A DNA stretch of 64,000 nt. Origin: Arthrobacter sp. M4. Its GTDB lineage: Bacteria; Actinomycetota; Actinomycetes; Actinomycetales; Micrococcaceae. Location: NCBI RefSeq assembly GCF_020251205.1, contig NZ_JAIWYX010000007.1, forward strand, positions 248,001 to 312,000. The letters are read 5' to 3'. The notes under the pieces are model-generated. The model was not told the origin of the DNA, made no database searches, and worked only from the letters and a program-made list of their open reading frames with translations. This document shows, in pieces, positions 44,549-53,465 of this stretch. How positions within the stretch are numbered: position 1 is the first letter of the stretch; every line of letters starts with the position of its first letter. A program made the translations under genes and the position numbers.

Positions 44549-45673
44549 CTAGGACGAATAGACCGGAGTCGCCCAGCCCTGGTCCGCAGCGACGCGACCA
44601 CGGACAGCCTGCTGGTACAGCTCCTGCAGGCTCTGCGTCACCTCGCCGGCCGTGCCCTTGCCGATGACGGTGCGGTCCACCGATTTCACGTGGTTCACCT
44701 CGGCCGCGCTGCCGCACACGAAGACTTCGTCCGCGGAGTACAGCTCAGTCCTGTCAATAGGCCGGATGTCCACGTCGATCCCCAGCTCGGTGCGGGCAAG
44801 GTGCAGGACGCTGTCCCGTGTGATGCCCTCAAGGATGCTCTCTGTGACCGGGGGAGTGCAGAGCCTGCCCTGGCGGACCATAAATACGTTGTATCCGGCG
44901 CCCTCGGCAACATGACCGCTCTCCGTAAGCAGCAGCGCGGCGTCGTAGCCGTTCCGCTTAGCCTCCAGCAGTGCGAGCCGGCCGTTCTGGTAATTCGCTA
45001 TCGACTTCACGCGCGGCGGCATGGAGCGATCCGACAAACGGGCCCAGCTGCTGATCTGCACGTCCAAGCCGCTGGCGCCAAAATAATTGCCCATGGGAAT
45101 CGCGGCCATAAATACCGTCGACGGACCAGTGTCTTCTGGCTTGCCGTCCTTGGAATCGACGAACACCTGCGCCCGCATATGCAGGTTCCCGCGCAATTCG
45201 TTGGCCCGGATCAGCCCGAGCAACTGCTCGCTGAGGAGGCCAATGTCCTGTGGCCCGTCGATCTCCACTACCCGCATCGAGTCGACCAGGCGACGCATGT
45301 GGTCGGCGACGCGGAAAGCGTAAAGCTGCTGTTCGTCCTCGCTCCAGTACGCGCGGAATCCTTCAAAAACGCCGACGCCGTACTTCAACGAGGTGCTCAA
45401 AACGTGCAAGCGTGCGTCTGCGTACTCAACCAGTTCGCCGTCGTGGAGCAGATAGCGGACGGGCTGCTTCGCGTTCCCGACGGCGGCAGGCTGGCTTTGG
45501 GGGACGGGCTGCTTCGCGCTCCCGCCGGCGGCAGGCTGGCTTTGGGGGACGGGCTGCTTCGCGCTCCCGCCGACGCCCGCGTTCCCGACGGCGGCCTGGT
45601 TACCACGCGCGCCTTTCCCAGCGTTCTCAGTCTTGGCAGGTGCCGTAGCGGTCAGTTCTTCAAAATCAGGCAT
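44549..45673 (-). CDS. Class IV (branched-chain type) aminotransferase with repeat extension
   Basis: A 374-residue PLP enzyme. The core (about residues 75-374) has the IlvE-like fold: SLKYGVGVFEGFRAYW, the PLP-binding Lys in VKSIANYQNGRLALLEAK, and ILEGITRDSVLHLA. It transfers amino groups between branched-chain amino acids, or D-amino acids, and 2-oxoacids. The N-terminal 70 residues are an unusual low-complexity tail made of GGSAKQPVPQSQPAA units. ATG 45673 (MPDFEEL) heads the left operon; the shared TTCAATATA promoter motif lies 80-95 bp upstream. Confidence 0.9.
   Translation of the reverse strand: MPDFEELTATAPAKTENAGKGARGNQAAVGNAGVGGSAKQPVPQSQPAAGGSAKQPVPQSQPAAVGNAKQPVRYLLHDGELVEYADARLHVLSTSLKYGVGVFEGFRAYWSEDEQQLYAFRVADHMRRLVDSMRVVEIDGPQDIGLLSEQLLGLIRANELRGNLHMRAQVFVDSKDGKPEDTGPSTVFMAAIPMGNYFGASGLDVQISSWARLSDRSMPPRVKSIANYQNGRLALLEAKRNGYDAALLLTESGHVAEGAGYNVFMVRQGRLCTPPVTESILEGITRDSVLHLARTELGIDVDIRPIDRTELYSADEVFVCGSAAEVNHVKSVDRTVIGKGTAGEVTQSLQELYQQAVRGRVAADQGWATPVYSS
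45461..45571. repeat. 45-bp coding tandem repeat in aminotransferase gene
   Basis: Units starting at 45461, 45506 and 45551 are nearly identical over 45 bp (the third partial) and encode the Gln/Pro/Ala-rich N-terminal tail. Confidence 0.9.
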
Positions 45674-45753
45674 CGCTCTTGTCCATCCTCTTCGTCTTGT
45701 GCGGAGTGCTGGCGCCAATGGCAGCACCATGCTTCATCAAGATCGGCACTTTA

Positions 45754-45788
45754 CTCACTATATTGAAGATGCTTCAGCGCCCTGTCAA
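45754..45788 (-). promoter_or_regulatory. Promoter of left operon with shared 14-bp motif (site 1)
   Basis: On the minus strand TTCAATATAGTGAG (45767-45754) contains the -10 TATAGT at offset 5. TTGACA lies at 45788-45783, a 20-bp spacing, longer than usual. This is one of six related sites in the locus. It lies in the 372-bp divergent gap 45674-46045. Confidence 0.6.
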
Positions 45789-45939
45789 CGGGTTCCAAGC
45801 TCGCACGTTGCCTCTATTGGGCCCCTCGGCGAGCCTGCAGAAATGGCATACCAACCCGCACAACCCACAAAGTCGTGCATCGGATAGAAGGATTTCCTCA
45901 AAAGGGGGTGCAATAGATCACACTTGGCGCTAGAGTCCA

Positions 45940-45953
45940 TTCAATAAAGTGAT
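45940..45953 (+). promoter_or_regulatory. Shared 14-bp motif before ABC operon (site 2)
   Basis: TTCAATAAAGTGAT with -10-like TAAAGT at offset 5, about 93 bp before the permease start. A further weaker match, TTCAATATGTTGTG, lies at 46009-46022. The -35 region is poor (TTGGCG with a 15-bp spacer). Confidence 0.5.
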
Positions 45954-46045
45954 GAGACTTCAAGGGAGCTGCATATGCATCAGCAATCAGTCTTCACCCC
46001 GGCTCCTCTTCAATATGTTGTGAGCCGGCATCCTAAGGCGGTCCC

Positions 46046-46933
46046 ATGAGCATTCAAGGACTGCCACGAACCTCCCCAGGGCTGCGCGTCACTGGCTGGC
46101 CCCGCCGCAGCCGGAACTTCCTGACTAACAAATCCAGCACCGTGCTCACCGCTATTGCGGTGGCGGTCATTGTCGGGCTGCCACTCCTGGCCCTCTTCGC
46201 CCCATTGCCCCACGACCCGTTCCGCCCAGACACCAACGCGATTGGCATTGCGCCCAACGGAATCCATTGGTTCGGCACCGACGGCAACGGAATGGACGTC
46301 TTCTCCCGAACCATCGAGGCCGCTAAACTCGACCTTCCCATCGCCCTGGCAGCAACGGCGCTGTCGTTGGTGGTCGGCGTTCCACTAGGCCTGTTCGCCA
46401 CCAGCGGCCGCATCGGCGACGCCATAATGCGTGTGATCGACGCCTTCGCAGCCCTGCCGATCATCGTGATCGCAGTCGTCTCCATCAAACTCATGGGCGG
46501 TGGCGCCACCGACGTCATTCTGGCTATCGCCGTCGTCGCTGCGCCTCGCTTCGTCCGCCTTTCCCGGGCCTCAGCCATGACTCTTCGCTCTGCGCGTTAC
46601 GTGGAAGCGGCAGCAGCCATCGGTTGTTCACCCGTGCGGATCGCCTTTAACCACATCTTCCGCAACGCCTACGGAGTGGTCCTGGTCCAGGCAACACTGA
46701 CAGCAGCCAACGCACTGGGAACCATCGCGGCCCTGAACTTCCTTGGTGTGGGTGTGAAACCACCTACACCTACGTGGGGAGCCATGATCAACGACGGCGT
46801 CAGCATGCTGATCCGCGGCGAATGGTGGGCGGCAGCGTTCCCAACGGCCGCGATGCTGCTGGCCATAGCCTCCTTGAACGTGATCGCCGGAGCCGTAGAA
46901 AACAAGATCGAGCGAGTGGAGCGTGTTCGGTAA
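46046..46933 (+). CDS. ABC transporter permease, Opp/Dpp type (DppC-like)
   Basis: A 295-residue inner-membrane permease with six hydrophobic segments and the EAA loop (EAAAAIGCSPVRIAFNHIFRN). The N-terminal FLTNKSSTVLTAIAVAVIVGLPLLALFAP is typical of DppC/OppC. It belongs to a five-component importer (two permeases, two ATPases, one binding lipoprotein) for oligopeptide-like or other polar ligands. The stop overlaps the next ATG (TAATG). Confidence 0.9.
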   Translation: MSIQGLPRTSPGLRVTGWPRRSRNFLTNKSSTVLTAIAVAVIVGLPLLALFAPLPHDPFRPDTNAIGIAPNGIHWFGTDGNGMDVFSRTIEAAKLDLPIALAATALSLVVGVPLGLFATSGRIGDAIMRVIDAFAALPIIVIAVVSIKLMGGGATDVILAIAVVAAPRFVRLSRASAMTLRSARYVEAAAAIGCSPVRIAFNHIFRNAYGVVLVQATLTAANALGTIAALNFLGVGVKPPTPTWGAMINDGVSMLIRGEWWAAAFPTAAMLLAIASLNVIAGAVENKIERVERVR

Positions 46934-47961
46934 TGACAGGACTTCACGTCAAGGACCTGGTGACGGAATTCCACTCCCGGGACAAGGTCACACGGGCCCT
47001 CCATGGGATCTCCTTCGAAGTCGGCAGCAATGAAATTGTCGGCATAGTCGGCGAATCAGGCTCAGGCAAATCCACTGTGGTGCGCTCGGTCATCAAGCTG
47101 CTGATGCCGCCGGGCAAAGTCACCGACGGCACCGTCACTTTCCACGGCACCGAGCTGAGCAATATGCCGGACCGCAAAATCCGCCAGCTCCGTGGAAAGG
47201 ACATTGGCTTCGTCGCGCAGAATCCTTTCAGTGCATTGAACCCCGTGGTCCGCATCGAAAAGCAATTCGCGAACATCGCCAAGGCCCACGGCCTCAAAGT
47301 GGATAGCGAATCCCGCTCACGCGCCCTCGAGTTGTTGACCTCTACCGGCGTCAACGACCCTGAGCGAGTAATGCGTGGGTATGCGCACGAACTGAGTGGG
47401 GGTATGGCCCAGCGCGTGGTCATCGCCATGGCGCTCTACCTCAACCCCAAGCTGGTCATCGCGGATGAGCCGACGACGGCGCTTGACCTCACCGTGCAAC
47501 GGCAAGTTTTGGACACCCTCACCCGGCTGACGCGGGACAGCGGCCGTTCGATGCTGGTCGTCACCCACGACTTGGGCGTCGTGGCCAACTATTGCGACCG
47601 CGTCCTGGTGATGTACAAGGGCAACATCGTGGAGCAAGGGCCCGTGTCCGAGGTCTTCGTCCACCCGCAGGACCCCTACACAGTCTCCCTTCTTAACTCC
47701 GTGGTCCGCCCCGAGGCCGCCCCGGCTGAAGCAGGGCTGGAAGCCGGTCCGCCGGAAGCAGCGCTGGACGCCCGCCCGCCGGAAGCAGGGCTGGAAGCCG
47801 GCTCGCCGGAAGTCGAGAGCAACCCACTCGCCCAGCCTCCCGCCGTCGTACTTAACCGACGAGGTCAGAGGACAGCAACGCCCGACGCCGGTGAGCCCGC
47901 TCTGGCGGTCCCGGCACCTTCAGTGCATCCCACCGAGCTCTCCGAATCGAGGAGCACCTGA
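46933..47961 (+). CDS. ABC transporter ATPase, DppD-like, with repeat tail
   Basis: A 342-residue ATPase: Walker A GESGSGKST, Q-loop FVAQNPFSALNP, signature LSGGMAQRV, Walker B VIADEPTTALD. The Opp/Dpp C-terminal region (HPQDPYTVSLLNSV) is followed by a 75-residue low-complexity Ala/Glu/Pro tail built from a 27-bp repeat. The Cys cluster found in many DppD proteins is absent. It overlaps its neighbours by 1 nt at both ends. Confidence 0.92.
   Translation: MTGLHVKDLVTEFHSRDKVTRALHGISFEVGSNEIVGIVGESGSGKSTVVRSVIKLLMPPGKVTDGTVTFHGTELSNMPDRKIRQLRGKDIGFVAQNPFSALNPVVRIEKQFANIAKAHGLKVDSESRSRALELLTSTGVNDPERVMRGYAHELSGGMAQRVVIAMALYLNPKLVIADEPTTALDLTVQRQVLDTLTRLTRDSGRSMLVVTHDLGVVANYCDRVLVMYKGNIVEQGPVSEVFVHPQDPYTVSLLNSVVRPEAAPAEAGLEAGPPEAALDARPPEAGLEAGSPEVESNPLAQPPAVVLNRRGQRTATPDAGEPALAVPAPSVHPTELSESRST
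47728..47808 (+). repeat. 27-bp coding tandem repeat x3
   Basis: Three 27-bp units beginning GAAGCAG at 47728, 47755 and 47782 encode the tail segment EAGLEAGPP and variants of the DppD-like ATPase. Confidence 0.9.
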
Positions 47962-48839
47962 TGCCCATCATCGAAATCAAGGACGTCCGCAAGACGTTCC
48001 GGACTCCGCAAGGCCACACCCTGAACGCGGTGGACGGTATTTCCCTGTCTGTCGAGCGCGGCGAAACGCTGGGGATCATAGGCGAGAGCGGCTCCGGCAA
48101 GTCCACGCTCGGCCGCCTGATCCTCCGCCTCCACGAGGCCGACTCAGGCACCATCCTCCTGGAAGGCGAGGACATCCGTTCATTGTCCAAGCGGCAACTG
48201 AGAAAACGACGCCGGAGCTGGCAGATCGTCTTCCAGGAACCTTTTGCCTCGCTCAACCCGCGGTTGACCATCCGGCAGATCGTGGAGGAACCGCTAATTG
48301 TTGCCAAGCAATTCGGCGCCAGCGAATACCGCTCCAAAGCTGAACGCCTGCGGCTGGTGACATCGACGTTGGAAGAGGTGGGGCTCTCCGAGGATTTCCT
48401 GGACCGCCGGCCAGCCAACCTCAGCGGGGGACAGCAGCAGCGCGTAGGCATTGCGAGGTGCCTGGTGACGGACCCGAGCCTGGTGGTTTTGGATGAGCCC
48501 ACGTCCTCGCTGGACCTGACGATTCGTGCTTCTATTCTGCGGATGCTGGCTGAGCTGCAGGTCTCGAGGGGCCTCACCTACGTGTTCATCTCGCACGACA
48601 TCGACACGGTCCGGCATTTCTGCTCCCGCGTGGCGGTCATGCATCGCGGTCAGTTCGTGGAGACAGGTACCACGCACCAAGTCCTGTCCAACCCGCAACA
48701 GCCCTACACCCAGAAGCTGATGGCGGCGGCAATGCCTCCCATCCCGTACTCCGACAGCTCCACAGCGAACGCCAGCTCCGCAGTGAACGCCAGCTCCGCA
48801 GCGAACGCCAGCTCCGCAGCGAAGGCGGTCAGCGCATGA
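47961..48839 (+). CDS. ABC transporter ATPase, DppF-like, with repeat tail
   Basis: A 292-residue second ATPase of the importer: Walker A GESGSGKST, Q-loop IVFQEPFASLNP, signature LSGGQQQRVG, Walker B LVVLDEPTSSLD. The C-terminus ends in NASSAV/NASSAA repeats from an 18-bp DNA unit. The stop overlaps the permease ATG (48836) by 4 nt. With the DppD-like protein it forms the heterodimeric motor. Confidence 0.92.
   Translation: MPIIEIKDVRKTFRTPQGHTLNAVDGISLSVERGETLGIIGESGSGKSTLGRLILRLHEADSGTILLEGEDIRSLSKRQLRKRRRSWQIVFQEPFASLNPRLTIRQIVEEPLIVAKQFGASEYRSKAERLRLVTSTLEEVGLSEDFLDRRPANLSGGQQQRVGIARCLVTDPSLVVLDEPTSSLDLTIRASILRMLAELQVSRGLTYVFISHDIDTVRHFCSRVAVMHRGQFVETGTTHQVLSNPQQPYTQKLMAAAMPPIPYSDSSTANASSAVNASSAANASSAAKAVSA
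48768..48821 (+). repeat. 18-bp coding tandem repeat x3
   Basis: Units AACGCCAGCTCCGCAG.. start at 48768, 48786 and 48804 at the 3' end of the DppF-like gene. Confidence 0.9.
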
Positions 48840-49909
48840 TTCGCTACATCATTTCCCGCATTGCTATCGCTGCGCTGCTGCTGTTTGGCCTGGTCACGTT
48901 GAGCTTCGGACTGGTTTCGCTGCTACCCGGCGATCCGGCCGTCGCTTTGCTCGGTGAGTACGCCACCCCGGCGGACATCGCGCGGATCAACTCACAGCTC
49001 GGCCTGGACAAGCCGTTCTGGGAACGGTACTTCGACTACATCGGCAACACGGTAAGCGGCGATCTTGGGAAGTCCTTCTTCACCGGCAGCCCAGTCTCAT
49101 CAGAAATTCTGACCCGACTACCGAACACCCTGATCTACCTAGTTCCCGGACTCCTCCTGGCCCTGCTCATCGGCATGGGAATGGGCACATGGGCCGCCTA
49201 CCGCTACGGTCGGGCCGCAGACAAGACCTTCACCGCCGGCGTTTCCGTTCTGATGGCGATGCCCGAGTTTGTCCTTGCGCTGCTGCTCCTGTTCATTTTC
49301 TACCAGCAGCTGCACATCGCCCCGGCACCGCTGGGCATGCTTTCGAGCGTCGATATTCCGCCACCGAGGGTCACGGGCTCCGTGGCTTTGGATGCCGTGA
49401 TCGCGGGCAAATGGACAACCGTCAGCTCCATCCTGAGCAGGGCGGCCTTGCCAATCGTCACAATCGGCTTGTTCTTCGCGGCTCCCTTTGGCAAAACCGT
49501 GCGAACGGGCCTGCTCCAAGTCCTCAATTCACCCCAGATCGAGTTCGCCCGAGCCTGCGGCCTGAGACCGATGCAGGTATTCCGCTATGCACTCAGTGAT
49601 GTGCGGGGCGCCCTGATGACGTACATGGTGTTGCTGTTCGCTGCCGCACTGAGCGGCGCGGCGATCGTGGAGAGCGTGTTCGCGTGGCCCGGCGTCGGTG
49701 GCTGGTCACTGGACGGCGTCCTCAAAGGCGACGTTCCGGTGATCCAAGGATTCGTTCTGATCATGGGCGCCACGAGCCTGATCGGCTACGTGCTCCTGGA
49801 CACGCTCATCACCCTGCTGGACCCCCGAACGCGCAACACCGTGTTGCACGCCAAGAAATGGCACTTCGGCCTGCGTTCTCCGCGCCAAGCGGCGACGACG
49901 CGTGCCTAG
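48836..49909 (+). CDS. ABC transporter permease, Opp/Dpp type (DppB-like)
   Basis: A 357-residue permease with the DppB N-terminus (ISRIAIAALLLFGLVTLSFGLVSLLPGDPAVALLG) and the EAA loop (EFARACGLRPMQVFRYALSDVRG). Unusually it is encoded last among the four transporter core genes, after both ATPases. It pairs with the DppC-like permease. Confidence 0.92.
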   Translation: MIRYIISRIAIAALLLFGLVTLSFGLVSLLPGDPAVALLGEYATPADIARINSQLGLDKPFWERYFDYIGNTVSGDLGKSFFTGSPVSSEILTRLPNTLIYLVPGLLLALLIGMGMGTWAAYRYGRAADKTFTAGVSVLMAMPEFVLALLLLFIFYQQLHIAPAPLGMLSSVDIPPPRVTGSVALDAVIAGKWTTVSSILSRAALPIVTIGLFFAAPFGKTVRTGLLQVLNSPQIEFARACGLRPMQVFRYALSDVRGALMTYMVLLFAAALSGAAIVESVFAWPGVGGWSLDGVLKGDVPVIQGFVLIMGATSLIGYVLLDTLITLLDPRTRNTVLHAKKWHFGLRSPRQAATTRA

Positions 49910-49956
49910 TTTGCGACCACCAGCCCTCACCGGCCTCCTCCCCATTCCCGCCCACT

Positions 49957-50019
49957 CCGCGAGATGGCATTTGATGCCAATAATTCGCAGAAACATTGGC
50001 ATCAAATGCCATCTCGCGG
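49957..50019 (+). terminator. Perfect 25-bp stem-loop after the ABC core genes
   Basis: Arms 49957-49981 and 49995-50019 are perfect inverse complements over 25 bp with a 13-nt loop. It lies between the permease stop and the separate promoter at 50037, so it should end or dampen the ABC transcript. Confidence 0.75.
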
Positions 50020-50036
50020 GGGAGCGGGCGAAACTC

Positions 50037-50067
50037 TTGACAAACCTGCCAGATTCAATAGATTGAA
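50037..50067 (+). promoter_or_regulatory. Leaderless promoter with perfect palindromic motif (site 3)
   Basis: TTGACA (50037-50042), a 16-bp spacer and TAGATT (50059-50064) put +1 at about 50071, the A of the next gene's ATG. The -10 lies within TTCAATAGATTGAA (50054-50067), a perfect 14-bp palindrome and the most symmetrical of the six sites. Confidence 0.65.
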
Positions 50068-50070
50068 GAC

Positions 50071-50898
50071 ATGTTCACTTCATTGCATGACGACAAGCTG
50101 GTCGTCCTCGGCGGATCCATCCCGCTCGACGGCCGCGTGAGCTGGGTCCCGCAGGGATCCACAGGGTTCCAGCCCTCCAACGCGTACCTCCTGACTGAGG
50201 GCGACTCCCACCTCCTGATCGACTCGGGACTCGCCCTCCACAAGGACCTCATCCTGGACGACTTGGCAGCACTCATCGGCGAGGGCGGCGGAGTCTCCAT
50301 CTTCTTCACGCGCAGTGAGATGGACTGCGTGTCCAACCTCGAGCCAATCGCAGGACGGTTCGACATCGAACGGCTCTTCACCGGCGGCGTCATCAACCCC
50401 TTCGACGCCTTCGATGACCTGAGCCGCATGGCCCTCCGCGGACGCCGGCACCAGATCGACGCGAAGCGCACCGAGGAAGGCGATTCCATGGCCCGGGCCG
50501 CCGAGATTGAAGTAGCGCCGGGACGCGTGCTGGAAGTCGAGTCTCCGTTGCTTCGACTCCTGCCCACATTCTGGGGCTGGGACAAGGAAACAGGCACGCT
50601 CTTCACCTCGGACACCTTCACCCACGGAGTTATGGACAGCCCGGATGGTTCCCGAATCATCGACTCCACCACAGTGGATAACACCACCGTGGAGCAGGTA
50701 GCCGGCCACCTTTACGCGAAGTACGAGTGGATCCCGCGGTCCACCTGCGAGCCGCTCCGTGACTGGCTGGTGGACAAGTTCGCGGAGCTTGACCCGGAGA
50801 TCGTCGCCCCGTCCCGCGGTTGCGTTCTGCGAGGTCGGGACGTGGTCCGCCGCCACCTGAACTTCATGCTCGACGCGCTGACCCCGCAGTTTGTATAG
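50071..50898 (+). CDS. Metallo-beta-lactamase-fold protein lacking metal ligands (A1)
   Basis: A 275-residue protein with the flavodiiron/ODP-type MBL fold (YLLTEGDSHLLIDSG; LLPTFWGWDKETGTLFTSDTF). The metal motif HxExDH is replaced by TRSEMDC (residues 80-86), and the C-terminal His region reads APSRGCVL instead of PxHG. Thus at least three ligands are missing, and it is unlikely to be a hydrolase alone. It is followed 9 bp later by a family member that keeps most ligands (B1), suggesting a heteromer. Leaderless start at 50071 from promoter geometry. Confidence 0.85.
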   Translation: MFTSLHDDKLVVLGGSIPLDGRVSWVPQGSTGFQPSNAYLLTEGDSHLLIDSGLALHKDLILDDLAALIGEGGGVSIFFTRSEMDCVSNLEPIAGRFDIERLFTGGVINPFDAFDDLSRMALRGRRHQIDAKRTEEGDSMARAAEIEVAPGRVLEVESPLLRLLPTFWGWDKETGTLFTSDTFTHGVMDSPDGSRIIDSTTVDNTTVEQVAGHLYAKYEWIPRSTCEPLRDWLVDKFAELDPEIVAPSRGCVLRGRDVVRRHLNFMLDALTPQFV

Positions 50899-50907
50899 GA
50901 GACCGCC

Positions 50908-51735
50908 ATGGAAGATCTAGTCGAAACAATGAGCACCGACCTTCCGCGTGAAGTCGCTCCCGGGGTCACCTGGATGAGTTCCTGCCTCCCATTCCACCTG
51001 GCGGACAGGGTGATCCACGGACACAACTCCACCTACCTAGTCCAAGGCGACCACTCATCAATCCTGGTGGACACCGGCAACCCATCCAGCTGGCCCATCA
51101 TCTCCCGGACGCTCGATGAATTGCTCCAAGGAGAGCAACTCACCTACGTCTTCCCAAGCCACCCGGAACTGCCACACACCGGCAACCTTCCGCGGCTGGT
51201 GGAGAAATACCCGGAGGTACAGGTTGTGGGGGACATCCGGGATTACCACCTCTTCTACCCGCAGATCGTGCCTAATCTGCACGCGCGGGTGCCTGGTGAC
51301 AGCATCGATTTGGGTGGCAAGGAATTCGTGGTGGTCGAGGCACTCATAAGGGACCTGCCCAACACTCAGTGGGGCTTTGTCCGTGAAGCGGGGGTGCTCT
51401 TCACCGCGGACGGCTTCTGCTACATGCACCGCCCCGAACTCGACGACGAAGACCCCGTCCACCTGCCGGGCGAGTGCGGCCTGACCACCGGCGAACTGTC
51501 GGTTCCCATCGCCGTCGAAAATGCCGCGTTCTTCACTGGCAGCGCGCTGTACTGGGCGCGTTTCGCCAATGACGCGGATGCAGTTTATGACCGAGTTCTT
51601 CATCTTATTGACGAACTAGGTGTTACCTCCGTGGCCCCCACCCATGGAAACTTCATCAGCAACATCCGCGACGTGGAGCCCATCATCCGGGCCGGCCACA
51701 AGCGCGCTTACCGCTATGAGACTGCCCAGTCCTAG
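50908..51735 (+). CDS. Metallo-beta-lactamase-fold protein, partner B1
   Basis: A 275-residue MBL-fold protein. His 85, Glu 87 and His 90 (SHPELPHTGNL) correspond to the H-x-E-x-D-H site with Asp replaced by Pro; TADGF and the C-terminal PTHGN provide the later Asp and His. So it may bind one or two metals. It is similar throughout to B2 at 54977. The rubredoxin/flavodoxin domain of true flavodiiron proteins is absent, so an oxygen-reductase role is not supported; a hydrolase or dioxygenase role is possible. Confidence 0.87.
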   Translation: MEDLVETMSTDLPREVAPGVTWMSSCLPFHLADRVIHGHNSTYLVQGDHSSILVDTGNPSSWPIISRTLDELLQGEQLTYVFPSHPELPHTGNLPRLVEKYPEVQVVGDIRDYHLFYPQIVPNLHARVPGDSIDLGGKEFVVVEALIRDLPNTQWGFVREAGVLFTADGFCYMHRPELDDEDPVHLPGECGLTTGELSVPIAVENAAFFTGSALYWARFANDADAVYDRVLHLIDELGVTSVAPTHGNFISNIRDVEPIIRAGHKRAYRYETAQS

Positions 51736-51777
51736 CTGGCGACTCAACCACTCCCGTCAGAAAACGGAGTCCCCTTC

Positions 51778-53373
51778 ATGAAAAGTCTGCGTCTACTCAC
51801 CGGGGGCGCCGCCGTCGCCCTCACAACCTCCCTCGTCGGTTGCGGCGGTGCTGCCAGCCCCCAGGCCGGCAACGCCGCGATCGAAAACGTTGTTGTCGCC
51901 GTCGGCGCCCTGCCGGACAGCCTCACGCCGGCGCCCTGGGGCGGCAGCGCCTCCCACGTGGTGCTCAGCGGCCTCGGCTCCCAACTCCTCGAATACAAGC
52001 AGGGCGCCAGCGACGGCAAGAGCTGCCCGGCCCCGTCCACCGAAGTGTCCGGCCGATTGGCCGAAAGCGCCAAGCCCAGCGCGGACGGCACCGGCATAGT
52101 GGTCACCCTCCGCAAACTGACAAGCCAATACGGCAACACCCTCTCGGCCGAAGACGTCCGATGGAGCCTGGATATCGGCATGAAGCGCCAGCCCGTTATG
52201 AAGGGCACGCTGAAGAGCAGCGGCTTCAACGTCGACAACCTGGTGAAGGTGATAGACGACCACACCATCCAGCTCAACACCACCGGGCTGACCTCCTACA
52301 CCGAGGAATCCCTGCAGAACAACCTCTTCTACATCCACGACAGTGTGGAAGCCAAGAAACACGCCACCGCAGAAGACCCGACGGCGAACGGCTGGCTTTC
52401 GAAGAACCTCGCCGACTACTCGGGCTGGAAACTGGAGGAGTTCACGCCGGGTGCCTCCCTCACCGTGACGGCGGACTCGAACTGGCAGGGCCAACGCGGC
52501 TCCGTGAAGCGCGTGGTGGTCAAGGCCGTCCAGAGCACCGCTACCCGCAGCCAGCTGGTTGAATCCGGCGAAGTCCAGGTTGCCAACGGCTTCGAGTACG
52601 ACCAATACAAGTCGCTGGAGAAGGCCCCCGGCGTCACCGTCCTCAACTGCCCCAGCCAGACCCGCGACACCATGATGATCAACACGAAGACGGGTCCGCT
52701 CTCCGACGTCAAGGTTCGCCACGCTGTCTCGATGGCCATCGACCGTGACGCCTTGGTGAAGGGTGCCTATGCAGGCTTCGGCGAAGCGGCTGGCTCCATC
52801 TTCCCAACGGTTGAGGGTTCAGCCACCTACAAGTTCAATAAGGAAGAAGCCAAGAAGCTGCTTGCGGAAGCGGGCTACGCCAACGGCTTCCCGATGACCC
52901 TGAGCTATAGCGCAACCCGTCCGGGTCCGGTGGCAGCGAAGTCCGCCGTCCTCATCCAGTCGATGCTCAAAGAAGTCGGCATCACCGTCCAGTTGCAGAA
53001 CGTCGCAAGCTCAACCGACTTCTCCACCGCCCTTCTCGAAGGCCGCTACCAGGCGGTGCTCTACTCCGAACCGATCGTGATCGCGGACCCCGCGTTCTAC
53101 AGCTACGCGTTCTACGGCTCCGGAGCCCCGAGCAACACCACCGGCTGGTCGAACCCCGAATTCGACAAGGCCCGCGCCGAGCTGGCCGCGACGCCGGCCA
53201 AGGAAACGGACAAGCGCACCACCCTCCTCAACAAGATGGCCTCGCTGGTGGACGACGGCGCCCCGATCCTCTCGCTGGTCGAAACCCGCGGAGTCCTGGT
53301 GGCCAAGACCGGACTCTCAGGCGCCACACCGCTCACCAACGGCCAGATCTACTTCAACGCCCTCGGGCGCTAG
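51778..53373 (+). CDS. ABC transporter solute-binding lipoprotein (family 5)
   Basis: A 531-residue extracellular receptor of the SBP_bac_5 type. Signal with lipobox LVGC (residues about 19-22) anchors it in the membrane. Features: VRWSLDIGMK, SDVKVRHAVSMAIDRDALVKGAY, and the C-terminal YSYAFYGSGAPSNTTGWSNPEFD. It delivers the ligand to the four-protein importer upstream. GGAG precedes ATG 51778. It stands between two MBL pairs, so the importer and those proteins are regulated together. Confidence 0.93.
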   Translation: MKSLRLLTGGAAVALTTSLVGCGGAASPQAGNAAIENVVVAVGALPDSLTPAPWGGSASHVVLSGLGSQLLEYKQGASDGKSCPAPSTEVSGRLAESAKPSADGTGIVVTLRKLTSQYGNTLSAEDVRWSLDIGMKRQPVMKGTLKSSGFNVDNLVKVIDDHTIQLNTTGLTSYTEESLQNNLFYIHDSVEAKKHATAEDPTANGWLSKNLADYSGWKLEEFTPGASLTVTADSNWQGQRGSVKRVVVKAVQSTATRSQLVESGEVQVANGFEYDQYKSLEKAPGVTVLNCPSQTRDTMMINTKTGPLSDVKVRHAVSMAIDRDALVKGAYAGFGEAAGSIFPTVEGSATYKFNKEEAKKLLAEAGYANGFPMTLSYSATRPGPVAAKSAVLIQSMLKEVGITVQLQNVASSTDFSTALLEGRYQAVLYSEPIVIADPAFYSYAFYGSGAPSNTTGWSNPEFDKARAELAATPAKETDKRTTLLNKMASLVDDGAPILSLVETRGVLVAKTGLSGATPLTNGQIYFNALGR

Positions 53374-53406
53374 CACTTTCGCTAAAGCCACAGGCGACCT
53401 TCACTC

Positions 53407-53442
53407 GGTGCCGGCCGGCCGTCGTCGAACCCGGCCGGCACC
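53407..53442 (+). terminator. Stem-loop between binding protein and isochorismatase genes
   Basis: Perfect 12-bp arms GGTGCCGGCCGG (53407-53418) and CCGGCCGGCACC (53431-53442). Such hairpins commonly keep binding-protein mRNA high relative to downstream genes; no T-run follows. Confidence 0.6.
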
Positions 53443-53465
53443 ACCTCTACAAGGAGGAACAACCC

